A stretch of 64,000 nucleotides of DNA from Fragum whitleyi (lineage: Eukaryota > Mollusca > Bivalvia > Cardiida > Cardiidae), in the NCBI GenBank assembly GCA_948146395.1, contig OX411543.1, forward strand, positions 67,095,474 through 67,159,473, written 5' to 3'. Numbering within the stretch: position 1 is the stretch's first letter; each line of letters begins with the position of its first letter. This document shows, one piece after another, positions 12,506-24,345 of this stretch. Made by a program: the position numbers and the translations under genes. Below the pieces are notes generated by a model. The model saw nothing but the letters and a program-made list of their open reading frames with translations. It was not told where the DNA came from and did not search any database.

Positions 12506-12673
12506 GGATTATTTTAAACGATTTTGCAGACGAGATAATTCTTGATCCAAAACTTATAGCAAAGTATTATTTAAAGTCTTGGTTTTTCCTGGACCTCATT
12601 AGCTCTATACCAATGGACTATATATTCTTAATGTGGGATTCCGAGGCCAACTTTAGTCAATTATTCCACGCAG
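12506..12673 (+). CDS. HCN: HCN channel exon: S2-S3 loop and S3
   Basis: The acceptor is TTTCAG ending at 12505 and the donor is GTAATC at 12674. The 168-nt exon completes the Gly codon begun in the previous exon. It encodes [15 protein letters not shown] (the EIILDP motif of the HCN S2-S3 linker), then the S3 segment with [20 protein letters not shown], and a variable S3-S4 loop ([14 protein letters not shown]). It ends one base into a Gly codon. The SIP(V/M)DYIF motif is diagnostic of the HCN family. A hairpin-ended transposon begins only about 195 bp downstream. Confidence 0.93.
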
Positions 12674-12867
12674 GTAATCAGGAAAATGTGGACGCATCCC
12701 CATACTGGCAAGGTGATCATTCTCTTTGTTTCGTTCAAATATTCATATGCTTACAATAATCTAAATGCAAAGGGCTGCCTTGTATCTGTTTACATTTGTA
12801 AGAAATAATAAAGCTGAAGCAAAAAGCTTCATTTGCTTCTCAATTAAATGGCTGAAATCAGTTGTTT

Positions 12868-13926
12868 AGCTCACCTGAGCACATCGTGCTCAAGGTGAGC
12901 TTTTATGATAACCGAATGTCCGTCGTGTGTCGTGCGTCGTCTGTCGTCCGGCGTCAACAATCTGAGTGTTTACACCCAAGGAAAAATTTGGCCGAATCTT
13001 CACGAAACTTGGCAAGGTCACAAGGATGAATCTATTGAAAATTGAAAGGATCCATGCCAAATCACGGGAAATGGGGCCTTTATGACAACATTTTTGTTTA
13101 CGCTTTAAAGGCCACAAATATGGCCCAATCTTCACGAGTTCACCAGTTGGCCAGTTCACAAGGATGAACCCTTTTGAAAATGGGAAGGATCTATGCCATA
13201 TCACGCGAAAATGGACCTAAATGACAATTTTCTCGTTTACACTCTAGAGGCCACAAATATGGTCCAATCTTATTGAAACTAGGGCAGAATGTTGGCCAGG
13301 TCACAAGGATGAACCTTTTGAAAATGGAAAGGATCGATGCCATATCACGCGAAAAGGGGCCTTCATGACAATTTTCTAGTTTATACCCTTGAGGCCACAA
13401 ATATGGCACAATCTTCTTGAAACTTGGTCAGAATGTTGGCCAGGTCACAAGGATGGATCCTATTGAAAATTGGACAGATCTATGCAATATCACAGGTAAA
13501 GGGCCTAAATGACAATTTACTTGTTTACACTCTAGAGGCCACAAATATGGTCCAATTTTGTAACTTGGGCAGAATATTGGCCAGGTCACAAGAATGAACT
13601 CTTTTGAAAATGGGAAGGATCCATGTTCTTACTTTTGGAAAAAATTGAAAAGGGGTCTGAAAATTTATATCTGAATTCTAGTCTCTAGAGGCAAAAAAAT
13701 TGGTTCAATAGTCATGAAACTTGGTAAGAATGTTGGCAAGGTCACATGAAACTTGTTAAGAACAGGCTAGAATTTGATGCAGGGATCATCGGAATTCTAG
13801 TGGAATGATGTCTTTCTTCTCGAAAACTTTGATGGTCATTTAATGATCTTTAAAGCATTTAATTTTGCTAAGGGGGGAGTCAAAGACACGGAGGTGAGCG
13901 ATATAGGACCATCACGGTCCTTCTGT
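12868..13926 (+). mobile_element. Hairpin-ended element HE4, core type C
   Basis: The left end is AGCTCACCTGAGCACATCGT then GCTCAAGGTGAGCT (loop ATC instead of GAA), followed by a CGTCG-rich leader. The core is about five monomers of 140-145 bp with 'GGCCACAAATATGGTCCAAT', 'CTTGGCCAGAATGTTGGCCA', 'GGTCACAAGGATGAA' and 'GGAAGGATCTATGCCATAT'. The right end has GAGGTGAGCGATATAGGACC then ATCACGGTCCTTCTGT. The ends are the same as in HE3 but the core is unrelated. Confidence 0.87.
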
Positions 13927-14169
13927 TTTACTCTTAAAATAATATTCACAACTTATCACTGAAAAAAAAACAAGCTGTGTTATTGCATAGAAATAAGAGT
14001 AAAACCATGTTGCATGTGTTCATCAATCTCGTGGTATTTTGTGTGTGTAGTTCTGGCTTAATAAATTTTTTTGCATGAAAAATCACTTATCATGGAACAA
14101 ATAGAGGAATCAAGAAATTTAGATTTGTAGTAAAATATGGGTGTGACAGGGTAATAATATTTCATTTTC

Positions 14170-14870
14170 ACCTTCACTAAATGATCTTTTAATTTCAACT
14201 ACAGATATTATAGATTTACATCTGTTGCACATAAAAAACTTAAACAAAAAATCATGTCTGAAAAAGTAAAAAAGAAAAACACTGAATTCAAGATTTATGA
14301 ATTATTGAACAGAGGCTGATATTACGGCAACGAAGTATGTGTAAAGTTTCCGGGGAAAAAATCTATAGTAGAAACAGCGATATTACCAATATACAACAGT
14401 TTCACGTAAAACATTGAGATCGAAAATGGTTAGAATTCATCCAAAGAAATATATCAGAGTAAGGAAATTTTTCAAGGGCTGAGGTGGTCACAAGATCATG
14501 TACAAAGTTTCCAAACAAAATCTTAACTAGAAACAGAGATATAACCTATATACAACAGCTGCACATAAGAACTTGACCAAGAAGTAATTAGTTTTTGTGT
14601 AGAGGCTGATATCATGGTCACAGAAGCATGTACAAAGTTTTTCAAGCAATGACTTGAGTAAAAACAAAGATATTACAGATATACATCAGTTGCACGTAGG
14701 ACTCAACCTAGATTTCCAAGTCCGAACAAGGTTCAAATTTTACTAAATTCAATTTCAGATAAATGAATTTTTGTCTAGAGGCTGACATTATGGTTAGAGA
14801 AGCATGTACAAGGTTTCAAATCAATAGCTTACGTAGAAACAGAACGGTTTCACGTAAAACGTAACCAAGG
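14170..14870. repeat. Tandem array, core type G
   Basis: Four degenerate units, 130-175 bp apart, share 'GAAGCATGTACAAAGTTTC', 'AAACAGAGATATTACAGATA' and 'TACAACAGTTTCACGTA'. Anchor phrases are at about 14341, 14500, 14631 and 14804. Intron sequence between the S3 and S4 exons. It is probably the core of a minus-strand hairpin-ended element whose 5' hairpin is at 16320-16358, with the TACG-rich element (14965-15900) inserted between them. Confidence 0.55.
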
Positions 14871-14964
14871 CAATACGCAGACGAAAAGTCGTGCTAACAT
14901 TCTATGAATTGGCCTCATGACCTACCTTATGAACCGGAAAAATATTTTTTGAACTTTGTCTTAA

Positions 14965-15900
14965 GCTATGCTCACATTTACGGCAATTATCGTAGTAAGT
15001 CGTACTCCATTTTACCGCAGGCAAGCCGTGTCACTTATACGATTAACTAAGTTGAAGTAAGATAAGGTACATTTAACAAAGATACTATCGAACAGTTTCC
15101 GTAGAAAAAAGTACGTGCGAGTAGGAACAAGTACGAAGAACTGCGTAAAAATAAGAAGTTTAATTAGAATAATCATTATTTTCATTTTCAATTAATGGAA
15201 AATCGCCATTTATTTACTTCCCGAGTTCTTATATCTTTTGTTTGTCATTCTATAGATAAGAATCACGATCTTAAAATATGTCATAAGGTTATAACCTAGC
15301 ATTTGTATCAGTCACCTTCGGGTATTAAAATTAATTTGTTGTAAAAATACGCGAGTTTAATAACATTGAATTCAAGAGTATTTCGTAATTAGATTCTATC
15401 AACTTCTACGATTCTATAAGTACTCTGAATATAGTCCAACCCAAGAGTTTCCCTGTTTGGTCGTAGTAATTACTTGGACTGATGTTTATTAAACGGTTTG
15501 TACGGTAAACTAGGGTAAACGATACGTTCTAATTCGGCAAGACTACGATTCAATAAGATCTTACCACGTTGAACTACATTCAAACTACGACAGAAAATCC
15601 CGTTTCACCGTAGGGATTTTGAACATACCCAAGATTTGTGCGGCCACTACGGTAGGATTATACGGTAGAAGAACGTTCAGTCCACCAGCGACTATGTTAA
15701 ACGACGCAGTCTACAGTAGGGTACGTTGCAGTACGGCATTCTTTCACTACGTCGGGATTATGTTTACAATATGACCGCGATTTATTACAACGTACTTTTT
15801 CCCTACCTAACCGTATACGCTCAGCTACGTAAATTTTACGGCTATGTTGATACATAACTACGGCCAACCACGTTAATTAACGTAAATGTGACCAAGCCTT
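14965..15900. mobile_element. TACG-rich inverted-repeat element, copy 1
   Basis: The left end GCTATGCTCACATTTACGGC and the right end ACGTAAATGTGACCAAGCC are imperfect inverted repeats (TGGTCACATTTACG core), flanked by TTAA on the left and TTTA on the right. The interior repeats TACG/CGTA words at high density (roughly 30 in 936 bp by eye) and encodes no recognisable transposase. Related copies are at 47661-49412 and 49413-51142. Copy 1 lacks a segment (GGACAAAAATCAGATATACG and onward) found in the others. Confidence 0.7.
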
Positions 15901-15905
15901 TAGGA

Positions 15906-16358
15906 ATCATTAATACAGATTTTCGAAAATTTTGGGAAAAAAACCGATTCAGACAAAACTTCGATATCTGGAGCAAAAGCTATATTTTCATAAGATTTAG
16001 ACGAGTGACCTACATTTTGACTTGGTATGACCTTTTTTAGAACATCAAGTATATATCATAAAGATAATCATTCGGACTAGGTAGAGAATTATGAAAGGAA
16101 AATGTACTTTTTAGAGCAAAAAAATCGACGCAAGCCTGTTTTAAAATAAAATAGAAATCCTCAAGGTTAAACCTCTGACAAATTTTGGGAATGGTTCAGC
16201 AAACATTGTGACCTCTAGAGCAAAAATGAGATTTAACCCTTTTCCCTACAGTATCTTGGTTGAATTCCGTCCAGTAGTTTCGGAGAATAATTTTTTGATA
16301 GTTGACGGACGGACAAACGTAGATCACAATAGCTCATTTTGAGCTTTTCGTGAGTATA
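15906..16358 (-). mobile_element. Hairpin-ended element HE5, 5' end (minus strand)
   Basis: On the minus strand the left end reads AAAAGCTCAAAATGAGCTAT then TGTGATCTACGTTTGTCCGT and CCGTC, a decayed version of the family 5' hairpin and CGTC leader. The adjoining core is degenerate. Part of the same element may lie beyond the TACG-rich insertion, at 14170-14870. Confidence 0.5.
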
Positions 16359-19211
16359 AATGTTAATACAAAGAGATGGACATATTGTGTTAATTGTTAT
16401 GTGTAGAAGTATCTGAATAGGTTGCTTTGCTAGAACAATGACCTAAACGGAGATAAAACTACTAAAAAGGTATAATTTTTACCTAATCATTTCCCTTACA
16501 TTTCTATACATTTCGTGCACCTATCAACAAAGAGCCTGCTTTACCCAGCATTTTTTTTTTTTTCATTTTTTATTATTTTATCTTTTTAATTGGGGGTGGG
16601 GGGCGCATTCCCAAGGATTATGAATGTTATCTACCACATTTTGCACTTTTCTTTGTAGTCTGCTAAAATTTGTTAGAATTCAGATCAACCAAAACAAAAA
16701 TTTTTTGGTCATAGGTGAAATAAAATCCATTTAAAAATTTCTGGTTAAATAAGGCCTATAAATATGTGACTAATGTGAAGAAACTCCCCTTCCATTTTTT
16801 TTAGTTACATACTAGGTATACACGTATTTTTAAGTTCTCTCCTGAAAGCGAAAAACTAATCAATTGGGAATAAGTCGGAATTCCTCTTGATTACTGGCAA
16901 CTTTCATAACCCTAACCCTTAATTTAGTTTCTACTTTGAATATCTCTTTATGAAATCCGGAGATGTAATAGCCAGTGGAGCGATATAGGCTCTCTTGGTA
17001 CAGTAGGATACGAAAATCACAATTATATTCAACACCCTTGTCTACATAAGAAGTACTTTTTTACCTTGGGCATTTTTCGTTTTTATACTCAAACAAAACT
17101 ATTTTTTTCTCCCCTGCAAGATTTTTAGGGGTACACTGGTGTTTGTTTGTGCGTATGTTAGTCCGTGTACCACAATGTTACCAATTATGTATCGTGAAGT
17201 TCGTCTTCAATTTGGCTTCAATAGTTTTGAAACTTAACAAAAACAGATAGTGAAGTTTAACACGACACAATATTCATTCCTCGATTTTCATCAATATTTT
17301 TTGAACTTAAGACAAACATTTATTGACCATCAACTGTATATTAATTGACGTTCAATTCAAAATGTTCCTCTAAAGTGATTTCCGGTGGTAGGCGATTTAT
17401 CTCCCCTTTAGCTTAGTGGATTCCTTTCTTTTAATAACGTACTTGTATTGTTTTTAAAAGTTCTATATAACCAATTAGATTCATCCCCTTCTCATTCTCA
17501 AATGATGTAGTTTTGTGTCATTTAACCTCTTGTCCGCTTTTGCATATAGTTTTTTTTATAAATGACTGGGATATATCTATAGAATATATAATTATCTTAT
17601 TACTCTCCATGGTCACATGGTCAGCAAATACCTAATTACCCTGAAATTACATGCGGGGCTGTAGAGTGAAACTCAGTGACAAGTTCTTGTGTCGATCTGA
17701 AAACTTCTTACAAACACATTATTTACAGCAATATACCCCTTACTGTGTTTCCTTTTGTTTTATCACATCATTTAGCATGTTCTAATTGTCTGCTTATTTC
17801 TTAAATTTCGTTCGCTTTTTTTCATTTGATTGTTTTAAAGCATGTTTAGATAAAAATGTTGTATAAAAAAAGCTTATCATTAATCAAACAGTTTATTTTT
17901 GTTTCATTCATTTTCATGTAACATCATCCGTGATTTGTTATATATTGTCGTTGGCTTAACTACAAAATATGCTTCAATAGTTCTTAGGTCTGCTGTAATA
18001 ATGCGGAGGTAAAACTAGCAATACCCAAGTTTATTCTCTGTTATCTACGTAAACCTTTCAAAGAAACCAATGGAATATCTGCAAAATGAAATCGTTTATG
18101 ACTAAATTTGAATACAATTGGTATGTCAATCATTAAACAGATAATTGACTGAAATAACTCAAAGAAGAACTTTGGAGCAATGGAATTCGATACTTTACAA
18201 TTGATAGGAAGAAATGTTTCATCTACGTTACGTTTGGCTGTAATAGTTTGTCCCAGAGTCGTTGATATCCCATTTTAATTGTGTTTACCTTTAAAAAGAA
18301 CAGAATTAATTCCGGTCACTAACTATTGAATGAAGAGTAAAATTTCGTGTCACTGTCAATTGAAGAAATAGTATTATTTTCGGTCACCACCTATAAAGGG
18401 AATAGTATTACTTCCTGTCACCAAGGTAATCATTCTCTGCAAAAGTGCAAATTTCGACGATTTGAATGAACTTAAAACTGTGGACAAAATGAAAGCTGAT
18501 TTTCGAATAAGTTTCTTACATGTAAAGCCTTTATCAAATCTAAATCAACGAAAAGGGGGGGGGGAAATTCTGGATTGGTGAAATTAATTTCATAAACAGG
18601 GCGCTATGGAGCATATATGTATTATGAGCGACATTGTATTCATTCATTGTTTGAGTCTTTTTTTTTCTTTTTTCATCTGCTATATTTTGTTTTCAACAGC
18701 ACATACTTGCATCTAACTAATTGATAATTCAAGGAACAGTTTTTAAGAAACTTAAATAAATACATATTGATTTAAATATGTAGAAATATGCAATCCTGCA
18801 ATTTTTTTTCGCTTAAACTTAGGATAAAACTGTCAAAGACACGGATGCTTATAAGTTCATTTATGTTTTCTTCAAGAGAATGATTGCCTTGCGGTGTTAA
18901 TTCTTCGAAGTGTCTCGTTAGTATGTTTCTTATTTATCATTTTAAAGCTTTAGATTCGTAGTATCCAGTCTCATTTTTTGGCTTTTGTTATGGAATAATA
19001 AGATTTCTAAAACTTCGTGCATTGCAAAAACTCATTCTCTTATGTATCGTGAACATTTAAATGAAGTATGATATAAAGTCATTCTAATGTAGCATTTGTA
19101 AAAGAGGTCCAAACAATTTAAATCTCAAAATTACATTATATAGCACTAAACATTCAAAGATAAACAAGTGCGATTTCATTTACGAATATCTCAAAGAGAG
19201 TCATCGATTTA
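16359..19211. other. No gene recognised (intron)
   Basis: AT-rich intron sequence with homopolymer runs (T-run 16550-16565, G-runs near 16590 and 18556). No exon, RNA gene or repeat end was identified. Confidence 0.45.
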
Positions 19212-19700
19212 AGCTAACCGAGCACAAAGTGCTCATGAGAACTTTTGTAATCACATTTTGTCCGGCGGTCACAATCTGTCGTCCGGCGTCCGTCAACAAT
19301 ATTTCCTAACAACATCGTCTAAATTACTGGGCCAACTTGAAAACTTGTTGCCAAGGCAACAGCATTGAATTTTGAAGAAAAACTCGAAAATACTTCTTCT
19401 GAACCAGGAGTACTACAACCTTGAATTTTTGCATGGATCATTAGTTAATGGACTTTAACCAGTTTAGCTAATATCATGACTGTTTTGCCACCAGAGGCAG
19501 AACACAAAGTGGGAGAGGGCTAGGATAAAATCATATATAATCAAAATTCTTCTTCTTCGAAACCAGTTCCCAAACAGGTTTTTCCGTGGAATGGATGATC
19601 GATTCATAGACATTAACATACATAACAAAAGTCACGTCTGTTGGCCAACAGGTACAGAGTAACAGGTGGGGATAGGACCCCGACGTCAATTTCGAAATCA
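19212..19700 (+). mobile_element. Hairpin-ended element HE6, left end
   Basis: The left end is AGCTAACCGAGCACAAAGTG CTCATGAGAACTTTT, followed by GTCCGGCGGTC and GTCGTCCGGCGTCCGTCAAC, i.e. the family hairpin (inner stem intact, outer stem decayed) and leader. The following core is degenerate. A right end in the same orientation is found at 21731-21765, with array F and a SINE between. Confidence 0.6.
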
Positions 19701-20699
19701 TTCAAATTGTTTTATTGACCAGGACTCCAGAGTCTTTTAATGTGGTATATATTATAGGATGGAAGACCTCAACGAAATTAGCTAAAGAAAAATATCACTG
19801 TTTCACAATGTGGGGCAACGGAGGGAATAGGACTAAGGGGATATGTGTTGAAAAAAATAGAACGCTTGTCATTTTATGTCAGATTGCTAAAGCCTTTTTA
19901 TTTGGTTTAGATCATCAGTCAATATACCTCTATGGAAATAAATATATCATGACTATTAGACCATCATGGACAGATAAATTTCACCAATGCCCAGAGCTTC
20001 AACGCAATGACCATTTACAGCTGCAATAGCATGCTTCACACATTAGTGATGCCTCCCAATTCAGTCCGGTTAAAACAATCCAAGGCTCTAGCAATAACTA
20101 TTTAGCAACATTTAATGACCGACTTTATTTCCTTGGCGTTGTTGGCTTTAAGCATGGCACTTGCACTAGGAAAGACGTACGTTAGTAATAGAGCCCTACA
20201 TTCAGGTAAGCGAGTAATGTCTAGCGATTCTCTTGCTTTTTTTGCTTTTTTTTGATTATCTTTAAGCAGCTTTGAAATGCTAATTCTTTCATAATATCGG
20301 AGCATTTTTTCTTAGAAATTTGAACATCATCAGCTTATAGCCGGTTAATCATTGAATAATATTATTTAATTTCTCAGTTACCCTAAGAATTGTATCAGAG
20401 CCGATACTAGACTTACTTCTATTTCTTTAACGTTTATCATTTAAAAAAGCATCATAATTACCTTTTAAATAGCCTCTGGCAAAGATGTTGAGAAAAAGAA
20501 TAATGATCATTATATGCACGTCGAAGACGGGACGTATGAGAGGATCATTCGTGGAGTCCGGGCGTATAGGTGTAGTCCACCTTTTTTTCCGGAGTATAAC
20601 GATATCACCTTGTATCCGATTGACTAGAAATTTTGCAGTAATATTCTTATCCGGACTACGGAGTGCAGTGCATTAGAACCAAAACTCTACCTTGCTTAT

Positions 20700-21290
20700 C
20701 TTTTAAAATAAATATTGTCCTTGGTTGTTTTTCATACTTGGATCTTATCCGGCAATTTCTCTTAAAATACATGAGCGATGATCAGGAAACTTCATGGGTA
20801 CACAGATCTTATCAAAAGGAGGTGCAGTGCATAAGAATCATGATTCTTGATTTTGAGTAAGTGCCCGTTGTTGTTTTTCTTGTATGGATCTTGTCCAGAG
20901 CATATCTCTAAAACTATACGTGCTATGATCATGAAATTTCTTAATGGTTGGATTTTATATAGGGAAATGGCAATTCACAGACTGTTAATCTATCTAGCCT
21001 ACTTTATTAGCTATCGTCCTTTATTATCTTTATAGTTATTAACTTTTTCTTTTTTCATATTTAGATCTTGTCCGTAGCATATCTCTTAAATAATATGAGT
21101 AATGGTCATGTAATTTCATGAAAAGATCTCATCAAGGAAAAGTTGAGTGCACAAGAATCATAACTCTACCTGGTTTATTTAGTTATTGCCCTTTGTTTTT
21201 GAACATACTTGGAACTTATTCGGAGCATATCTCTTAAAATATACGAGCTAGGATCATTAAAATTAATAACATACTCCTACAGATTATTTT
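20700..21290. repeat. Tandem array, core type F
   Basis: Units of roughly 170-180 bp share 'TTGGATCTTGTCCGGAGCAT' and 'ATATCTCTTAAAATATACGAG', with 'ATGATCATGAAATTTCATG' and 'GTGCATAAGAATCATGACTCT'. Clear instances start near 20725, 20885, 21060 and 21205. The short ORFs in this interval are products of the repetition, not genes. Confidence 0.6.
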
Positions 21291-21291
21291 C

Positions 21292-21510
21292 ACGGGTTCG
21301 ATCCCCGGCCGCGGCACTTATCCTTTTCGACATTTGTCTTCCACCAATAGGTAGATAATCGTAAACCTATGTGGAATAGCAACTGGAGGCTAGGAAAGGG
21401 ATGTGGTGGTAGTACTGGCGTGAGAAATACCAGGAATCCATCGTTAGGTGCTCCAGTCGTCGCGATATAACTGAGAGATTGTTGAAAGCGACGTAAAACC
21501 CCAATTCAAA
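21292..21510 (+). repeat. tRNA-derived SINE, family 1 copy d (5' truncated)
   Basis: Begins at the B box CGGGTTCGATCCCCGGCCGC and runs through the family body (CACCAATAGGTAGATAATCG, GCAACTGGAGGCTAGGAAAG, AATACCAGGAATCCATCGTT, GTCGCGATATAACTGAGAG) to an AATTCAAATCAAAA tail. The A-box half of the head is missing. It interrupts array F. Confidence 0.78.
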
Positions 21511-21730
21511 TCAAAACCTACAAATTATCCATCTGTCTGTCTACACAAAATCGTCGAAAAGATAATAATTCAAAATTTCTCCAATTCTTTTCTTAATCCA
21601 AACTTACATCAAGCTGTGTGGCGAGCGTATTTTGTGACAATTTGACACCTTAATTCAAATGTCATCTGATTGAATATGCGGCTATCTTTTTTTCTGCTCT
21701 AGACAGCTCTAGGTAATAAACCTTTGTTGC

Positions 21731-21765
21731 TCAAGTGAGCGATCCAGGGTCAAAAGCACTCTTGT
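21731..21765 (+). mobile_element. Hairpin-ended element 3' end (probably of HE6)
   Basis: GCTCAAGTGAGCGATCCAGG followed by GTCAAAAGCACTCTTGT: a decayed subterminal repeat, hairpin remnant and CTCTTGTT end. It lies about 230 bp before the S4 exon. Confidence 0.6.
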
Positions 21766-21996
21766 TTTATATGAAATTACAGGATGAAAAGATAAGGCGT
21801 AGAATGCAAATGTGTACCAATAGTTTTACCCTTAACGAAACAAAGATTATATGGTAGAGATAAAGGGAAACAAATAAGAATGAATACTGCTTTCCTCTCT
21901 AAACATTGTCCAAAAGAGAATTAAATATAACGATATTTAATACTAAATATAGTTTACTGTCTACTTAAAACATGTTTCTGTGATGGACTATTTCAG

Positions 21997-22094
21997 GCAG
22001 GGCCTTGCGGATGTTAAGATTAGCTAAATTGTTAAGTTTGTTACGACTACTACGTCTTTCCCGCCTTGTGCGCTATGTTCAGCAATGGGAAGAG
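21997..22094 (+). CDS. HCN: HCN channel exon: S4 voltage sensor
   Basis: This 98-nt exon is too short to stand out as an ORF. It is recognised by its protein, its splice sites (TTTCAG ending at 21996; GTAAGT from 22095) and its phase. Two bases complete the Gly codon of the S3 exon, followed by 32 codons. The protein contains [15 protein letters not shown], then [17 protein letters not shown]. Basic residues lie at every third position and are interrupted by the Ser typical of HCN S4. QQWEE marks the start of the S4-S5 linker. Without this exon the channel would lack a voltage sensor, so it must be included in any gene model. It sits between introns of 9.3 and 24.9 kb. Confidence 0.95.
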
Positions 22095-22384
22095 GTAAGT
22101 TTTGACTTCGTGCTTTGTACCCGTCATCGTAAATGTATATGATATTTTTTCTATATTTACTTGATAGAAAACAATATTTGTTATGCTAATGATTTATTCT
22201 TTGAATGTAGCTTCTCCCTTTATAACGCATTCCATTCTAATATTTATCGAAAAGAATCATCAAAACGATACTAAAACTATAATTTTTATCTAGATAAACA
22301 TGAAGGATGAGCTGATACGCTTCATTGTATAATTTGATTTTGTCTCCATGTATTTGAATGGGAGGAAAGTATACATTTGTTTTT

Positions 22385-23083
22385 AGCTCACCAGAGCACG
22401 AAGAGGAAAGATGAGCTTTTAGTGTCGTGTGATGTCCGTCGTCCGTTATCCGTCGTCAACATATACCTTGAGGACACTTAGAGGCCATAATTTGGGCCCA
22501 ATCAGCATAAAATTACGCCACATTATTTATCTTGCTGACATTTCAGACAAGTTCAAAATTTGGCAATGTGGGATCAAAACAAGGTCTCAGTGTCTTTATC
22601 ATAAAAAAAACTTGTTGACACTCCATATGCAATGTTTTTGGCCAAATCAGCTTGAAATTAAGTCAAATCGAGTATCTTGATAATATCTTGAATAGGTCCG
22701 GAAATTCGGTAATGTGGAATCAAAAACTAGGTTACAATGTTAAAACTCTGAAAAAACATCCTGGAGACTCTAGATGCCAAATTTTGGCCCTATCAATATG
22801 GAAAATGATCAAAAGGTTTGTTTTGATGAAATATTTGTCAAACTTGAAATTGGGTCAAATGGGGTCGAAAATGAGGTCAAGAACACAAAAAATATTAAAA
22901 GCTTTGTAGAAGCTGTAGAGGCTATTTTTTGCCTAATCGACCTTAACATTGGACGAAATGAGTGTCATGATTTAATTCTTGACACGTTTGAAAGTGGTTA
23001 AAGTGGGATCACAAATGGGGTTAAGATGTCAGATTTAAAACAGAAAACTTAGGTGATATTTTAGGGCCAATATGATCCTTTTG
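22385..23083 (+). mobile_element. Hairpin-ended element HE7, core type A
   Basis: The left end is AGCTCACCAGAGCACGAAGA then GGAAAGATGAGCTTTT, followed by ATGTCCGTCGTCCGTTATCC. Four monomers of about 148 bp begin near 22466, 22621, 22769 and 22915 (GGCCATAATTTGGGCCCAAT type, GGGTCAAATGGGGTCGAAA). The right end is decayed: AGGTGATATTTTAGGGCCAA then TATGATCCTTTTGC. It begins about 290 bp after the S4 exon. Confidence 0.78.
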
Positions 23084-23239
23084 CTTATTTTATTTTGAAT
23101 ACTTTGTTATCGCACTAAAAGAATTTCTCGTACATAAATGGACTGAGCCACATTCGTGTAACTTGGCAAAATGAAAAGGGTGCGTGTTTATGTTCTTTGA
23201 AAGCATACAAAGCAATAAAGTTTCGTTTAAATTCATATC

Positions 23240-23478
23240 CTACACTTAATCCTCGTCCGACTGTATTCAAAAGCTCTCGGATTCGATTCCTGACGGTGGC
23301 ACTCATCTTTACCAACTTTTTTGTCCTCATTTGTTGATATTTGTAGACCGATGTGGGATTGCAAATGGAGGCCAGGAAAGGATGTAAAGGTAGTACTGGT
23401 GTGAAAAATACCAGGATTCAATTATTAGATGTTCCTGCCGCCGCAATAAAGCTGAAAGATTGTTGAAAGTGGCAATAA
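23240..23478 (+). repeat. tRNA-derived SINE, family 1 copy e
   Basis: CGGATTCGATTCCTGACGGT (B box region) then the family body: ATGTGGGATTGCAAATGGAG, GGCCAGGAAAGGATG, GTAGTACTGGTGTGAAAAAT, CAATTATTAGATGTTCCTGC, AAAGATTGTTGAAAGTGGC. It is the most diverged of the five copies. Confidence 0.7.
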
Positions 23479-24069
23479 TCTCAGTAAAAAATCTGCTTTC
23501 GTTCTGACTTTACTGGTGCTATTTGGTTTTGTTCTACTCTAGGCCCCAATTCTTTTTTTTACACTCTTCAACCCTAATTCTCTTTCTTACGATCTATGTG
23601 TATCTCCCTTTTTCACGTGTTCCACTCCGCCCTGTCCACATGCCTATTGCAATTCTGGTCGATATAAATATGTAGATTTTGGAATGATTTCGAGGTGAAT
23701 TGAATGAGTATGATGAGCAACTTTTGAATGATATTTTAAAGAGAAGTGACTTAATGACATCATTGCTAATTTGCACACAAAGCCTTAAGTGGAGTTGAGT
23801 GTTGACATCATTTCATAACTTTTCATTAGTTCCTGTATAATAATTTAAAAGGCAACTGCATTTAATTTCGACAAACAGTCCTACAAAATGACAGACAGTC
23901 TCTTATTTTCTCGATAACTTATTCAGGTGCAATCTGAATGCGCTATTTTTGAACAAACTTTAGAAACAGGGAACTTCTAGGGAGGATGAACTGCTAGCCT
24001 GGTGGATATGTTATCTATGATGCGGAGTATTTGTTCTTTCTCGTAGAATTATAAAGATAAGTGAATAAA
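23479..24069. other. No gene recognised (intron)
   Basis: AT-rich intron DNA. No exon or repeat boundary recognised. Confidence 0.4.
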
Positions 24070-24345
24070 ACAAGAGGACTATGATGATCGCTCACCTTCG
24101 TGTCTGCATCAGATTTTCAAGCAAAATGCATCATTGTACTTTATTGATTTGTGGCCTCTAGAGTGTTATTAAGACAATTGTCACTAAGGCCCCCTTTTTC
24201 TAAGATATGTGAATCCCTCCCATGACAAATATTCTGACCAAGTTTCATGACGATTTCTCCGTTTTCATAGCCTCTAAAGATTAAACAAGAAAACTGTCAT
24301 TTAGGCCCCTTTTCCAGGAATTTTTGAATTTAAAAATCTTTAAAA
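24070..24345 (-). mobile_element. Hairpin-ended element HE8, 3' end with core type C (minus strand)
   Basis: Plus strand begins ACAAGAGGACTATGATGATC GCTCACCTTCGTG, the reverse complement of the family right end (GTGAGCGAT..., hairpin remnant, CTCTTGT). It continues as reverse-oriented type C core (AAGTTTCATGACGATTTCTC, GCCTCTAGAGTGTTA, TTAGGCCCCTTTTCC). It stops abruptly at about 24345, where plus-oriented type D core begins, so two elements or a rearranged one are joined here. Confidence 0.7.

Noticed and set aside
12890..13409. Two minus-strand ORFs with repeated 'GPYLWPL' and 'SRDMA' phrases
   Set aside because: Product of the type C monomers; the repetition is DNA-level, with period about 140 bp.
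19715..20029. 104-codon ORF downstream of HE6
   Set aside because: No domain recognised and it lies between decayed transposon parts; treated as chance.
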